Source of the DNA: a virus
Strand: one strand, 5' to 3'
DNA: 28,212 nt
Virus record (IMG/VR): IMGVR_UViG_3300008459_000277
Span: 1 to 28,212 of that record
This document shows, piece by piece, positions 13,546 through 22,624 of this stretch. The notes under the pieces were generated by a model. The model was not told the origin of the DNA. It was given only the letters and a program-made list of their open reading frames with translations, and ran no database searches. A program made the position numbers and the translations under genes. How positions within the stretch are numbered: the stretch's first letter is position 1; each line of letters opens with the position of its first letter.

Positions 13546-16500
13546 CTACCCTGGTGTATTTTGATTTTCCAATAATTGTGATTGTATCGCAGATTGCAGT
13601 GTATTAATTTGAGCTGTTACAGTCGGGTTCGTTTGATCTGGTATTAGGAATCCGTACGATGTTGCTCCTGTTTGTTTGTTAAAAGTCAATACTATGTTTT
13701 GTTCGTCTTTATATTTTCTTAAAATTAGAACTCTTGTGATTAGAGATGGATCATTTACCCAATTTGTTACGACATTAGGTACAACATCTACTACCATTGA
13801 TCTTGGCGATGTTGGCGATGTTTGCTGTATTTGTGACGAGAGTACCTCATATGTCTGAGTTGTACCGTTGTCGTCCTGTAATACCATCGTATCACCTGCT
13901 ATTGGAGCCATTTGTGAGTTCACATCCCCATACTGCGTGTATAAGCTGCTTGAATAAATCGTTGATCCTGATTCAAAATAAGGAACAAATTCATAATCAG
14001 TATACTGCGATATGGAGTTGTTAAATGTAATAGATGCTTCTGCTGTTGTCGTATTTATGATACTGGTTATAAAACCTGATCCTGCTGATGCAGATGCATA
14101 CGTTGTGCCACCTCCTGCTGTTATAGCTGTAAGTAAACTATTCTGGCCTGGTGCTACAGATGCTGTGTATCTGGATGTTGATGGTATAAACCGATACTTA
14201 AATTCAACGTAATCAGACGGCTCTAATCGTATAGGTGTACTCGTTTGATCGAATGTTAGAGTTTTGAATAATCCTGGGTTTGTAACACCTTGCAGGGTGT
14301 CATGAACAAAATATGGATTGATTGGTGACGGTTGCTCATTCCATAGTGGTAAATTTCTAGCAAATATTGGATTATTTAAGTCTGAACTTCTTCTTACAAT
14401 TCCAGGCTGAACGATAGTTTGAAAGCCGGTGGAAGTTCTAGCTATTAGCGTATAATTTTGTAGCTCTATCCACGATCCTGGAGTTCCCATTGACTGTCCT
14501 AACAATGTCTGAGTAGCGTTCTGTATGTATGGACTTTTCCGATATGTAGTGAAAGGTCCAGCTAGGAAAGTCACTGGGCCAGATGGTGCAGCTACTATAG
14601 CGTTTGTTTGGTTCTGGGTACTACCATACCATAAAAATAATACGGTTGGTACTGGTGGATCTTGCGTAGCAGTTACTATACTACTCGTAGTGTAGTAGTT
14701 AGAGCCACCGTTCTTTGCTAGTTGCCACTGCAACTGTGCTGTTTGACCAACATTAGTAAACTGTACCGATATTAGAAGCTTTGTTCTAAAACTTTTAATT
14801 GCTGCTTGAGATGCTGTAAATTTTGGAAATGCTGGAGCTGTTTTGCTTCCCGTCTCGTAGCCTGTTCCAGAATCGAATGCTCCAAAGAAATTGTATACTA
14901 TATTATTTGGACCTGTTGGTTTGTAAAAAGGTGTTGGAACACCTGATATATAAGAGTTATCTTCCGGGAATGGTGCAGGAATTGGACTGTTAGTTGCTAC
15001 GAAAGTATCTGATTCCCCCTCACCAGCATACTGAAAATATAAATCAGTATCCGTAGATGTATTGTAGTATAGTCTCGGCGTATACGAATACCCACTATTA
15101 AAGACTCTTTTTACACCGTCCGTTGATGATTGGTTGCCATACTTTTGACTATCGAACTGCTTAATTGTTAGCGTTGTTCCTGCTATAAATGTGTTTTGTA
15201 CATCCTGCCAATTCTTATTATTTTGATTCAATTCTAACAATCCGCCTGATACATCTGCCAAGTATGCCATCTTAGCATTTACTTTACCTGGTAGGAATGA
15301 GCTTGTTTCTATCTGAGTAAAGAATCCTAACTTATTGGTATAGTGGTTTATTACAGGCTCGTTTCCGTATGATAAGTCGCCGTTAGTGTATACGTTGTAT
15401 CTCCTGCCTATCAATGTCGATCCGCTATATCTTGCATTTATCGAGGATTGTAAGTAATAGTTGAAGTCTTGTAGCTGTGCATATTGTGAGTACGGTTGTT
15501 GACTCTGTATAACCGATCCTGTCAAAGCAGTTTCCTCTAGTGACTTTGTTATTAGTCCGTAGTTAACTGGAGTAGCTTGTGATCCATTGTAGTCTAGATC
15601 TAAAAATCTTTGCGATAGTATTGCTCCCGATACATTCTCAAATAACGGACTCACTGAGTAGGTTGTGAACATTATTTGCGACCTACCTCGAATAGATGAT
15701 GTTGGTGGATTACTGTACGTTGATGTTTCTTGTTGATCGAAGGGTTGCTCGACCATTAAGATACTACTACCACTAAGCTCTCCGTTATACTGCTGTACGT
15801 TATCAGTTGATGCTACGTAGACTGTTCCAGGAGCTAGTGCTAGTGGAGCAGATGCTGTGTAATTATATTGTACTGGGATTGCTTGAATATATCCTGTTGA
15901 TGTTGTTATACATCCTCCTCCTGAGCCCGATACGATCACCATTTGATAGTACCCCTCATTGGAGCTCGTTATGTACGTAGGCTCGTGTCTTGGGTACTTA
16001 TTTCTTTCAAGTAAATGCGATTTGATTATAATACCGGTTGCTGCGCTTGATCTTGCAGGTACCCAATCTCTTAGCATTTTGAAAAGAGAGTTGTTATAGT
16101 ATTTAATCAATCTAATAAAATCCCAAACATTGTATCTACTTGTGTAATTTGCAGCAAAGTACGCATCTTTTAAGTTCTCTAATGGCGTATAGGAGCTTGA
16201 ATACTGTAGTTGCGGATCACCTATCAGCTGCATTATGTTGAAATAACCTGGCTGGGCTGATGATGTTATCATTCCAGATGAGGTTATTGCTGCGTTAATG
16301 GAATCGGCAGGTGAGAAACCTATTTCGAGATCAATAGAGCTCTTCATTAAATTATTCTGATAAAGCTGTATTGTTGTGTTGGTAGTTAGTAGATCCGACT
16401 TTATTTGTGGCGTGAAACTACTAGTTAGTATCTTTGTGCGTGTTAGTTCTTGTATTCCTGGTACTAGTTGGTAGTCATATCCACCGTACTCGTGTACTTG

Positions 16501-18192
16501 TAGAACGTCGTTTGGTATACCATAGGTCGTTACTAGCGCTCTAATACCTCTTTCGGTTCCTCTTGTCTTTAACAAGTAGGCTATATTGTGGTACAGGCGT
16601 TTGTATATTTCGTTGGTTATTTGTGTATTCGGTAAAGTAGCAATGCTTGATGTTATGTAGTTGGTTATTACTTCTGATCCTGTTGGCGGTAGTAAGCTGC
16701 CATTAGGATTGATACCTAGCATTGAATAGTATATGTTATTTGATATGCTAGTATTTGTATATAACTTTACACCTAACCCTCTAAGTGCATCTGCCACTTG
16801 ATCCATTGATATACCTACAAATGGATTATTCTCTGCTGAGAACCTATTTGAAACATCCTTTAAGTAAATCCAAATGTTGTCAAAGTGTTGACCTATCATG
16901 TTAAGGAATATCAAGTAAGGTTCGTTACTTGAGTCATCTGTTATATATGCTGGGGTTGTATATTCTAGTAGGTCTTTGTTGCTATCATCATAGGTGGATG
17001 CTAAGTAGTACATACTCATTGTTGTTGAAGTAGGTACTGTATTAATCGATCCTAGCCAATTTCTAGCTTGTGATGATGTTACTGAATATAGTGTGTACGG
17101 TTGAGTACTATTCTGTTTAGGCCATGCTGTGGAAGCTGATGTGTAATATAGGTAGTACTCGTAGCCATCAAACTTCGTTATTATGTTATCAATAGTGTTT
17201 TGAAGTGCTATCTTTGCTGCTGCTGTGTTTGTTGTTTGTAGTCCAGCCGATGCCGATTCAATTAATTGTAGTTTGTATTCAAAGTTGGATAATCTCTCTG
17301 TTGCAGAGGAAAAGTGGATAAAGTTTGAAAAACTACTATAATCGACGTTAATTTGAATACCCTTTTCATCCATCAACGACTGCAACTGTTGATATGATGA
17401 GGTTACCGCTGTGCTAAAAAGAGAGGTGTAGTTATAATACGGTGTTGTTTGGCTTACAGCATCATTGATTGGCACTTTAAAGTTAGGGCCTCTCAACTGG
17501 AAAGCGGCAGCTTCTGGTTCTGGTTCAGCCTCTATTGATACATTAAATTCTGCTGGGTCTGCTACTGTTGTTACGACCCAGAAAGTTGACTTAATGTCAA
17601 ATTCTATTGGTAAGGGTTCGTATAGCTTAAAGATGATGTATGCATCTTGACCTTCTTCAACGTATACTGCATTTACACCTATAATCTGGCGGTCCAATCC
17701 AAAGTTCAGTAGGAAATCTGGATAGTATGCATCGGCTGATAGTGCCGCGTTAAAATTAAGGAAAGCTGCTTGTAGATCACTGTTTGATAGGTCTTGCCTA
17801 GCTACTTTTATCTCAGTTCTAGATGTTGATATCTCCTTTATCCAAAAGGTTTGAGCTTGTGAAGATGCTAGCTGTCTTGAGAAAAAGTTGTATTTTATAT
17901 TAACAACACCTCTATTATACCCTGCGTTTCTAGCGTCTGTTTCCGGATCTAAATATAGTACTGACGTAGTTCCTGTCGTAGGGTCTAAATCGCTGCCTAT
18001 AGTATACTGTGTAGCACTGTAGTTGCTTGCTAACACTGCGTTTGATAGATCCTTAATATAGTACTCAATATAATCGCTTGAGCCACCAAAAGTTCTTGTT
18101 ATATTTGCAGTGTTTATTAAGGCCGTGTCAGATGGTTGATATACTTGGTATTCGCCATCGGAGCCTAAATATGCAACTTTTACTATATCCAT
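13546..18192 (-). CDS. Giant baseplate/tail structural protein (1548 aa)
   Basis: This is the largest gene in the window. Its N-terminal ~220 residues are beta-rich ('VAYLGSDGEYQVYQPSD') and end in an acidic linker 'EAEPEPEAAAF' (221-231). Residues ~250-700 are helical, with a conserved-looking block near 535-570. That block reads 'YLLKTRGTERGIRALVTTYG' and runs on to 'VHEYGGYD', a pattern I associate with large baseplate-linked proteins of tailed phages. The C-terminal half is Ser/Thr/Gly-rich and contains several YTAS-type strand motifs. Position directly after the gp25 and gp6 wedge genes and two smaller genes suggests a wedge protein taking the place of T4 gp7 (1032 aa) or a fibre-network anchor. 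No homology to gp7 can be claimed by eye. Its ATG overlaps the upstream stop (TAATG). Confidence 0.65.
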   Translation of the reverse strand: MDIVKVAYLGSDGEYQVYQPSDTALINTANITRTFGGSSDYIEYYIKDLSNAVLASNYSATQYTIGSDLDPTTGTTSVLYLDPETDARNAGYNRGVVNIKYNFFSRQLASSQAQTFWIKEISTSRTEIKVARQDLSNSDLQAAFLNFNAALSADAYYPDFLLNFGLDRQIIGVNAVYVEEGQDAYIIFKLYEPLPIEFDIKSTFWVVTTVADPAEFNVSIEAEPEPEAAAFQLRGPNFKVPINDAVSQTTPYYNYTSLFSTAVTSSYQQLQSLMDEKGIQINVDYSSFSNFIHFSSATERLSNFEYKLQLIESASAGLQTTNTAAAKIALQNTIDNIITKFDGYEYYLYYTSASTAWPKQNSTQPYTLYSVTSSQARNWLGSINTVPTSTTMSMYYLASTYDDSNKDLLEYTTPAYITDDSSNEPYLIFLNMIGQHFDNIWIYLKDVSNRFSAENNPFVGISMDQVADALRGLGVKLYTNTSISNNIYYSMLGINPNGSLLPPTGSEVITNYITSSIATLPNTQITNEIYKRLYHNIAYLLKTRGTERGIRALVTTYGIPNDVLQVHEYGGYDYQLVPGIQELTRTKILTSSFTPQIKSDLLTTNTTIQLYQNNLMKSSIDLEIGFSPADSINAAITSSGMITSSAQPGYFNIMQLIGDPQLQYSSSYTPLENLKDAYFAANYTSRYNVWDFIRLIKYYNNSLFKMLRDWVPARSSAATGIIIKSHLLERNKYPRHEPTYITSSNEGYYQMVIVSGSGGGCITTSTGYIQAIPVQYNYTASAPLALAPGTVYVASTDNVQQYNGELSGSSILMVEQPFDQQETSTYSNPPTSSIRGRSQIMFTTYSVSPLFENVSGAILSQRFLDLDYNGSQATPVNYGLITKSLEETALTGSVIQSQQPYSQYAQLQDFNYYLQSSINARYSGSTLIGRRYNVYTNGDLSYGNEPVINHYTNKLGFFTQIETSSFLPGKVNAKMAYLADVSGGLLELNQNNKNWQDVQNTFIAGTTLTIKQFDSQKYGNQSSTDGVKRVFNSGYSYTPRLYYNTSTDTDLYFQYAGEGESDTFVATNSPIPAPFPEDNSYISGVPTPFYKPTGPNNIVYNFFGAFDSGTGYETGSKTAPAFPKFTASQAAIKSFRTKLLISVQFTNVGQTAQLQWQLAKNGGSNYYTTSSIVTATQDPPVPTVLFLWYGSTQNQTNAIVAAPSGPVTFLAGPFTTYRKSPYIQNATQTLLGQSMGTPGSWIELQNYTLIARTSTGFQTIVQPGIVRRSSDLNNPIFARNLPLWNEQPSPINPYFVHDTLQGVTNPGLFKTLTFDQTSTPIRLEPSDYVEFKYRFIPSTSRYTASVAPGQNSLLTAITAGGGTTYASASAGSGFITSIINTTTAEASITFNNSISQYTDYEFVPYFESGSTIYSSSLYTQYGDVNSQMAPIAGDTMVLQDDNGTTQTYEVLSSQIQQTSPTSPRSMVVDVVPNVVTNWVNDPSLITRVLILRKYKDEQNIVLTFNKQTGATSYGFLIPDQTNPTVTAQINTLQSAIQSQLLENQNTPG

Positions 18193-18536
18193 TATACTAT
18201 ATTATTTAAACTCAAGTAGTTTTGATTTGCTTCTAGCAACTGCTGTCTTAGTGAATTAATTTCTTCAATGTATGCCAACTCACTATCTGTCATAACAGTA
18301 CCGCCTATGTATTCGCTACTTCTTTTTACTAGATACTCATGCGAGTTCACTGCTCCTGTTACAGGGATCTGGAAGAAGAGCTGCTCGTAGAAGTCAAAAA
18401 ACTGCTCAACTGTAATTTGATCTGCTGCTGCAGATCCTGTAACTTCTACATATAGTTCGCTAAAAGACGTATCGATTACTCTCGTGTAAGTGTTACGTCC
18501 GTATACTTCTTTTACTAAATTAACTGGTTGTTGCAT
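18192..18536 (-). CDS. Small baseplate-module protein of unknown function (114 aa)
   Basis: I do not recognise this protein. It has an N-terminal beta segment 'VNLVKEVYGRNTYTRVIDTS', a helical stretch 'VEQFFDFYEQLFFQIP' and a C-terminal coiled-coil-like helix, 'YIEEINSLRQQLLEANQNYL'. It lies between the DNRLRE protein (one base apart) and the 1548-aa protein, with which it shares a TAATG overlap. Tight coupling suggests it is made in step with the giant and may be its assembly partner or a wedge subunit. The frame is supported by gene packing and by normal codon content. Confidence 0.6.
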   Translation of the reverse strand: MQQPVNLVKEVYGRNTYTRVIDTSFSELYVEVTGSAAADQITVEQFFDFYEQLFFQIPVTGAVNSHEYLVKRSSEYIGGTVMTDSELAYIEEINSLRQQLLEANQNYLSLNNIV

Positions 18537-18537
18537 A

Positions 18538-19878
18538 CTATCCTATCAATTTAAACATTAGATTTTGACCACTATAGATTACTTCTTCTGCTGGTAGTAG
18601 CCTTAAGTCCTCCGGTCCGTATAATGATAGTGCGTTATAAATTGATTGCTCATTATCGTATACTGATAGTGGTCCGAAGGTAGTCGAATATATCTTCGTT
18701 TTAATTAATATACGATAATATCTATTAATTTCCAACCCACTTGTATATAAAGTAAAATAATTACTAACACTATCTGCACTTAACTTTGTATATTCGCTAT
18801 CAAAGTCTACTACCATTTCATTCGTCTTAGCATCCTGTATTGCCCAGTATGTTTCCTCTGAAAAATATAAATTCTGTAGATAGACTGAGGATGTTGTAAA
18901 TTGTCTGGCTGGGTAAGTATTTCTTACCCCTGTTCTCATTTTATAAACTTCGTTCTGCCTAAGCTCTCCTGGGTTATTGATCAGTGTTACAGTTATTTGA
19001 TCGTTTAGTACGTAGTTCGTTCCTTGCGGATAGTAGTATGCGTCGGCCCACTTAAACTCAATAGCTGGTGGGTATATTGTGTGAGTATCGACTGAGAAGA
19101 ACTTTAAGTCTATAAACGATCCTGAGTTTTCTTCTATTGCAAATGGATGCTTTAAGATAATACCATAGTTAGGTATTGATCCTGATATCCATGCATCTAC
19201 AATATTTGTGACATCCATATTGATGTCTTTATTGCTCATGTAATCAAAGCTCTGTGTTGCGCCGTAATAGGTATACCAGGCTCCTCCTCCGTTTGGTAAT
19301 GCTGGCGGTACGCTATTCCAATTTACAGGAATGTTGTTCCAAAAATTTGTTATGTTTTGCCACAATACGTTGATGCCGTAGCTACCCGACCATGGAGCTG
19401 ATCCGCTGTATGGACCTGTATAATCCCAACATACACCGTTTCTCTGCTCCGGTACATTTGCGTACATTCCAGTACCCATCTCCCATGATTGCGATACTGC
19501 GTAAGCTTCAATGGTGTATAATGTATTTAGGTTTTGAGCAGTTGCTAAACTTAACTGTAAAGATGCTTTCCAAGATCCACTAATTGATTGTGATGCAAAG
19601 TTTTGTAACTTTAATATGTCAGCATTTGAGAATTGTAGTAGTGGTCTTCTAATATCTGGTGTTGCTGGAACACTAAGTGGGATACTATAGTTATCGTTTA
19701 CTGCTAAGTCGTAGTTGTAATAAGGTGATTTTGTCAACGGACTACGCTCAATAAACCTTAACGGGTCTTGTGAATTCTTCGCTGAGATTTCCAATATTTC
19801 ATCTCTACCAGTATTCTTAGCTGGATATGATGAATAGACTGTTGCGTCTGCTGATGGAAAGATTTTATATATTGCCAT
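18538..19878 (-). CDS. DNRLRE-domain baseplate-module protein
   Basis: This 446-aa protein opens with 'IFPSADATVYSSYPAKNTGR', the usual start of DNRLRE domains. These beta-sandwich modules are found in secreted and surface proteins and in phage tail proteins. The domain runs to about residue 275 and ends with 'DVTNIVDAWISGSIPNYGII', matching the family's C-terminal signature. The remaining ~170 residues look like a second beta domain ('NDQITVTLINNPGELRQNEV', 'YYRILIKTKIYSTTFGPLSV'). It follows the gp6-like gene by 2 nt and precedes the 114-aa and 1548-aa genes. It may therefore fill the place of a wedge component such as gp8 or gp10, or bind a glycan near the baseplate rim. Only the domain call is well supported. 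Confidence 0.7.
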   Translation of the reverse strand: MAIYKIFPSADATVYSSYPAKNTGRDEILEISAKNSQDPLRFIERSPLTKSPYYNYDLAVNDNYSIPLSVPATPDIRRPLLQFSNADILKLQNFASQSISGSWKASLQLSLATAQNLNTLYTIEAYAVSQSWEMGTGMYANVPEQRNGVCWDYTGPYSGSAPWSGSYGINVLWQNITNFWNNIPVNWNSVPPALPNGGGAWYTYYGATQSFDYMSNKDINMDVTNIVDAWISGSIPNYGIILKHPFAIEENSGSFIDLKFFSVDTHTIYPPAIEFKWADAYYYPQGTNYVLNDQITVTLINNPGELRQNEVYKMRTGVRNTYPARQFTTSSVYLQNLYFSEETYWAIQDAKTNEMVVDFDSEYTKLSADSVSNYFTLYTSGLEINRYYRILIKTKIYSTTFGPLSVYDNEQSIYNALSLYGPEDLRLLPAEEVIYSGQNLMFKLIG

Positions 19879-19880
19879 AA

Positions 19881-21737
19881 TTACATTGTTACTACTCGTC
19901 CTTGAATATCTGTGTCTGGGTATTTAACTTCAAAGATACTTGGATCTAGTGATGGATAAATTACACCGTTCAGTGTTGCTGCTGATATGTCGTAACTATA
20001 TTGAGAGTAACCTGTTGATAATCCTGATAGGTTGCTGATTGTGACGTTTTGTACTGTTTGCACTCCTGCAACTCTATCGAGAAGTGTGTAGATCTCTGAC
20101 GTAATGATTGGTTGGTTTATCTGCCAATTATCTCTTTTAAAATAGTCTTTTAGTGTTGTTAAGCACATCGCTAACACCTCTCTCGTTGTGTAGTCAGGGC
20201 GTATGATTATATCAAAACCTACTTGAATATTAATTATGTAAGCTGGTTTCAGTAAAATTGTATCGGTCAGCATTCTATACTCTCCTAGGTAGGTTTGAAT
20301 ATTCTGTAGTAATGCCGGTTCTGGATTTGTAAAAGAGCCGTCTGTGTTGTAAGTCAACAGATATAATGATGTAGCTAGTGCATCAGTCTCCCCTGGTTCA
20401 TTCAATAAATATTGCGCAAAGACAGCGGAATCCTTTGTTACATATGCCTTTGCTACCTGTCCAAATTTAGCTGGCATTCCAAGCACCATTCCTAGATAAT
20501 CTTGCTGCGTTACAGCTCTCATTTGTGATGGAAATTTAGCTAGTGTATTTAACTTTAGCTGACTTGCACTATCTCCATCTCCGCCTCCTACAGCAACCTC
20601 TGGATTATTAATTGCGAGTGTTCCTTGAATTGCTGTTGCTATTGCTGGGTTTACTGGATTAGGGAATGACGGTGTTACTTGTGCAATATTCGTTAGTTCG
20701 TTACTTTGCACATTTGCACTTGCGCCACCACCTACCAAGTAGGTTACTGTTAGGGTTGTATTAGACGGTGGTAAGCCGTATGAATCATTTGATACGAAGT
20801 TTGTTGGATCAAAAGCTGTTGTTAGTAGATCTAATCCATTAACTGTACCTATTCCAACATTAAATGGATTTGGTAACGATCCTGATGCAGCAATAACACC
20901 TGCGCCAAATTCTAATTCTAATATCTTGCTGGTGCTGAACCTCGATACAAATCTTCTAGGTACTGGTAATTTTTCTAGAATGTACGGTACCTGATTTGCT
21001 TGCTGGTATAGACTCGGATAATTAACAGCTGTATTTTGTACTGGATTCAAAATGTAATCTTGCGCCAAGTATGGTACTTCATACCATCTGTTACCATTGC
21101 TATCGTATACACTAAGTATCTCAATTATGTTGTCGTCTTGAATAGTTCTAAATGCAAATCTCTCAGCACTTCCAAAAGATAATGTTGCTGTTTTAACTTG
21201 ACCTGATATAGCTTGTGTTGTCTTTTTTAAGAGATATGTATTCGGATTACCACCTACCGTAGTGTAAACAGATATCTCCATTGGATCGGCGGATGAGGAT
21301 ACGTTAAAATCTACCTTATTTGGACAATAGAAAAAATTAGTTGTGCTTACGTTGGATCTAACTTGCATACCTTCTTGAAGCGTCATTGCATAGTTTAAGT
21401 TAGGATTGTAGGCTGCGTCTGCTGGGACCTCTTGATAAACGTCTAAGTTCACAATAGCTGCAGATGTAACTTTTGGCCTATATCCAAACATGTAAGCTAA
21501 GCTATATAAGCTATTTGTCTGCTTTGCGTACTCTATAAACGTTTCTTGTAGTTGATTATCTAAATAGAAGGATAATACATCTCCAACATAAGCTGCCATC
21601 TCAATAAACATCGTTCCTGGCGATGAAGTTGAGAAGTCGTTGTATGCGGTTGGATAGTATGCTTTTGCATACTCAATTAGTGCCTGCCTAAAGCTATCAA
21701 AGTCTTTATTTAGGTATTTTATATCCTTATTGGCCAT
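19881..21737 (-). CDS. Baseplate wedge protein, gp6/baseplate J-like
   Basis: This 618-aa protein corresponds to T4 gp6 (660 aa), which forms the inner iris of the baseplate and couples wedges to each other during contraction. The N-terminal region carries the typical pattern 'KDFDSFRQALIEYAKAYYP', then 'SSPGTMFIEMAAYVGDVLSF', then 'YLDNQLQETFIEYA' (about 12-70). Near 390-420 there is 'AVTQQDYLGMVLGMPAKFG', the conserved baseplate-J motif that precedes the C-terminal domain. The C-terminal ~150 residues ('IIIRPDYTTREVLAMCLTTL', 'INQPIITSEIYTLLDRVAGV') match the gp6 C-terminal fold pattern. It starts 11 nt inside the end of the gp25-like gene. The order gp25-gp6 is standard for contractile tails. 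Confidence 0.9.
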   Translation of the reverse strand: MANKDIKYLNKDFDSFRQALIEYAKAYYPTAYNDFSTSSPGTMFIEMAAYVGDVLSFYLDNQLQETFIEYAKQTNSLYSLAYMFGYRPKVTSAAIVNLDVYQEVPADAAYNPNLNYAMTLQEGMQVRSNVSTTNFFYCPNKVDFNVSSSADPMEISVYTTVGGNPNTYLLKKTTQAISGQVKTATLSFGSAERFAFRTIQDDNIIEILSVYDSNGNRWYEVPYLAQDYILNPVQNTAVNYPSLYQQANQVPYILEKLPVPRRFVSRFSTSKILELEFGAGVIAASGSLPNPFNVGIGTVNGLDLLTTAFDPTNFVSNDSYGLPPSNTTLTVTYLVGGGASANVQSNELTNIAQVTPSFPNPVNPAIATAIQGTLAINNPEVAVGGGDGDSASQLKLNTLAKFPSQMRAVTQQDYLGMVLGMPAKFGQVAKAYVTKDSAVFAQYLLNEPGETDALATSLYLLTYNTDGSFTNPEPALLQNIQTYLGEYRMLTDTILLKPAYIINIQVGFDIIIRPDYTTREVLAMCLTTLKDYFKRDNWQINQPIITSEIYTLLDRVAGVQTVQNVTISNLSGLSTGYSQYSYDISAATLNGVIYPSLDPSIFEVKYPDTDIQGRVVTM

Positions 21738-22140
21738 TTAGATTAAGTATTATATTATCTGATTCTCTCGTATTAACTATTGTATACGAAAATTGAATTA
21801 CTATTAAGTTACTGTCCGGGTTGCCACCCACATCTAGAGTTGTTATACTCACATTAGGAAAGTAATTTTCTACTCCTGTCCTTATCTGTGCTTCCAACTT
21901 ATCTAATGTTTCTGTACTAATCTGCTCAAACAATGTCTGTCTTATACCTGCTCCAAATCTAGGTACAAATACTCTTTCACGTGGATCAGTTAGTAAGAAA
22001 TTTATAATGTTATATTTTAGCTGCTCCTTAGTAGTATATACCGTTGTAAAGACTGACGGACTTGAGAACGGTAGTGCAACTCCGACCCCAGTTGATGGTC
22101 TTAGATCTAAAACATTTATATTTCGTAAATTATACGCCAT
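21727..22140 (-). CDS. Baseplate wedge protein, GPW/gp25 family
   Basis: This 137-aa protein belongs to the gp25-like family, which nucleates the sheath at the baseplate of contractile tails. The family signature is clear at 52-66: 'DPRERVFVPRFGAGI', followed by 'QTLFE'. The helix ending 'LDKLEAQIRTGVENYFPNV' and strands 'SNLIVIQFSYTIVN' complete the fold. T4 gp25 is 132 aa. The ATG overlaps the stop of the 145-aa gene by one base (TAATG), and the gp6-like gene starts 11 nt before its end. It fixes the identity of this block as a myovirus-type baseplate. Confidence 0.93.
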   Translation of the reverse strand: MAYNLRNINVLDLRPSTGVGVALPFSSPSVFTTVYTTKEQLKYNIINFLLTDPRERVFVPRFGAGIRQTLFEQISTETLDKLEAQIRTGVENYFPNVSITTLDVGGNPDSNLIVIQFSYTIVNTRESDNIILNLNGQ

Positions 22141-22577
22141 TAAATTTCTCCGTTTGCTTTCATTTTAGCCATCAATCCTGAAAAGTCTGGTACCGCATTT
22201 ATCTCTATTGCATCTAAGTTCGAACTAGGTCTTGCTGATGCAAACATTCCGTTTACTGATTCTACAATAGGTACATCTCTTTCTACACCGGCTCCTCCAC
22301 CTAAACTGTCTAAATCGTTGTCTGTCATCGACTGAGCAGTTTCAGCAAGTAAGCTGTTTAAGGGGTTCCCTACACCTAAATTAGGAGCAATTACTCTAGG
22401 TTGTGCTGTATTAAGTGTTGCTGGTACTTGTGGTTGTTTTTTAGGTCTGGCCGCTTCTGTGATAGGTGCACCTTTATTGACCATAATAGCTTCTTTTAAG
22501 ATACCTGCTAACTCTTCTTGAAACACAGCTTTTACCTCTTCTCTAATGATCTTTCTAAGTAAATCTAATTTTGCCAT
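22140..22577 (-). CDS. Small virion-type protein with charged N-terminal helix (145 aa)
   Basis: I do not recognise a named family. The N-terminus 'LDLLRKIIREEVKAVFQEEL' is an amphipathic helix of a kind that opens several small structural proteins of aquatic T4-like phages. Residues ~30-145 are Pro/Ala/Asn-rich and probably flexible. They end with 'AVPDFSGLMAKMKANGEI', which looks like a short conserved tail. It sits immediately before gp25 (TAATG overlap) and after the 691-aa gene. A role as a baseplate linker or assembly factor is inferred from position. A TATTTATA box lies 5 nt before the start, so it may head the transcript for gp25, gp6 and the wedge genes. Confidence 0.55.
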   Translation of the reverse strand: MAKLDLLRKIIREEVKAVFQEELAGILKEAIMVNKGAPITEAARPKKQPQVPATLNTAQPRVIAPNLGVGNPLNSLLAETAQSMTDNDLDSLGGGAGVERDVPIVESVNGMFASARPSSNLDAIEINAVPDFSGLMAKMKANGEI

Positions 22578-22582
22578 ATAGT

Positions 22583-22590
22583 TATAAATA
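22583..22590 (-). promoter_or_regulatory. Candidate late promoter (TATTTATA) for the gp25-gp6 unit
   Basis: The gene-sense strand reads AAATATTTATAACTATATG, with only 5 nt between box and ATG. If the box acts as a -10 element, transcription would begin at or inside the start codon. The 47-nt gap 22578-22624 holds nothing else recognisable. Confidence 0.5.
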
Positions 22591-22624
22591 TTTCTTTTTA
22601 TGTATTTTAGTCGTAAAACTTTAA

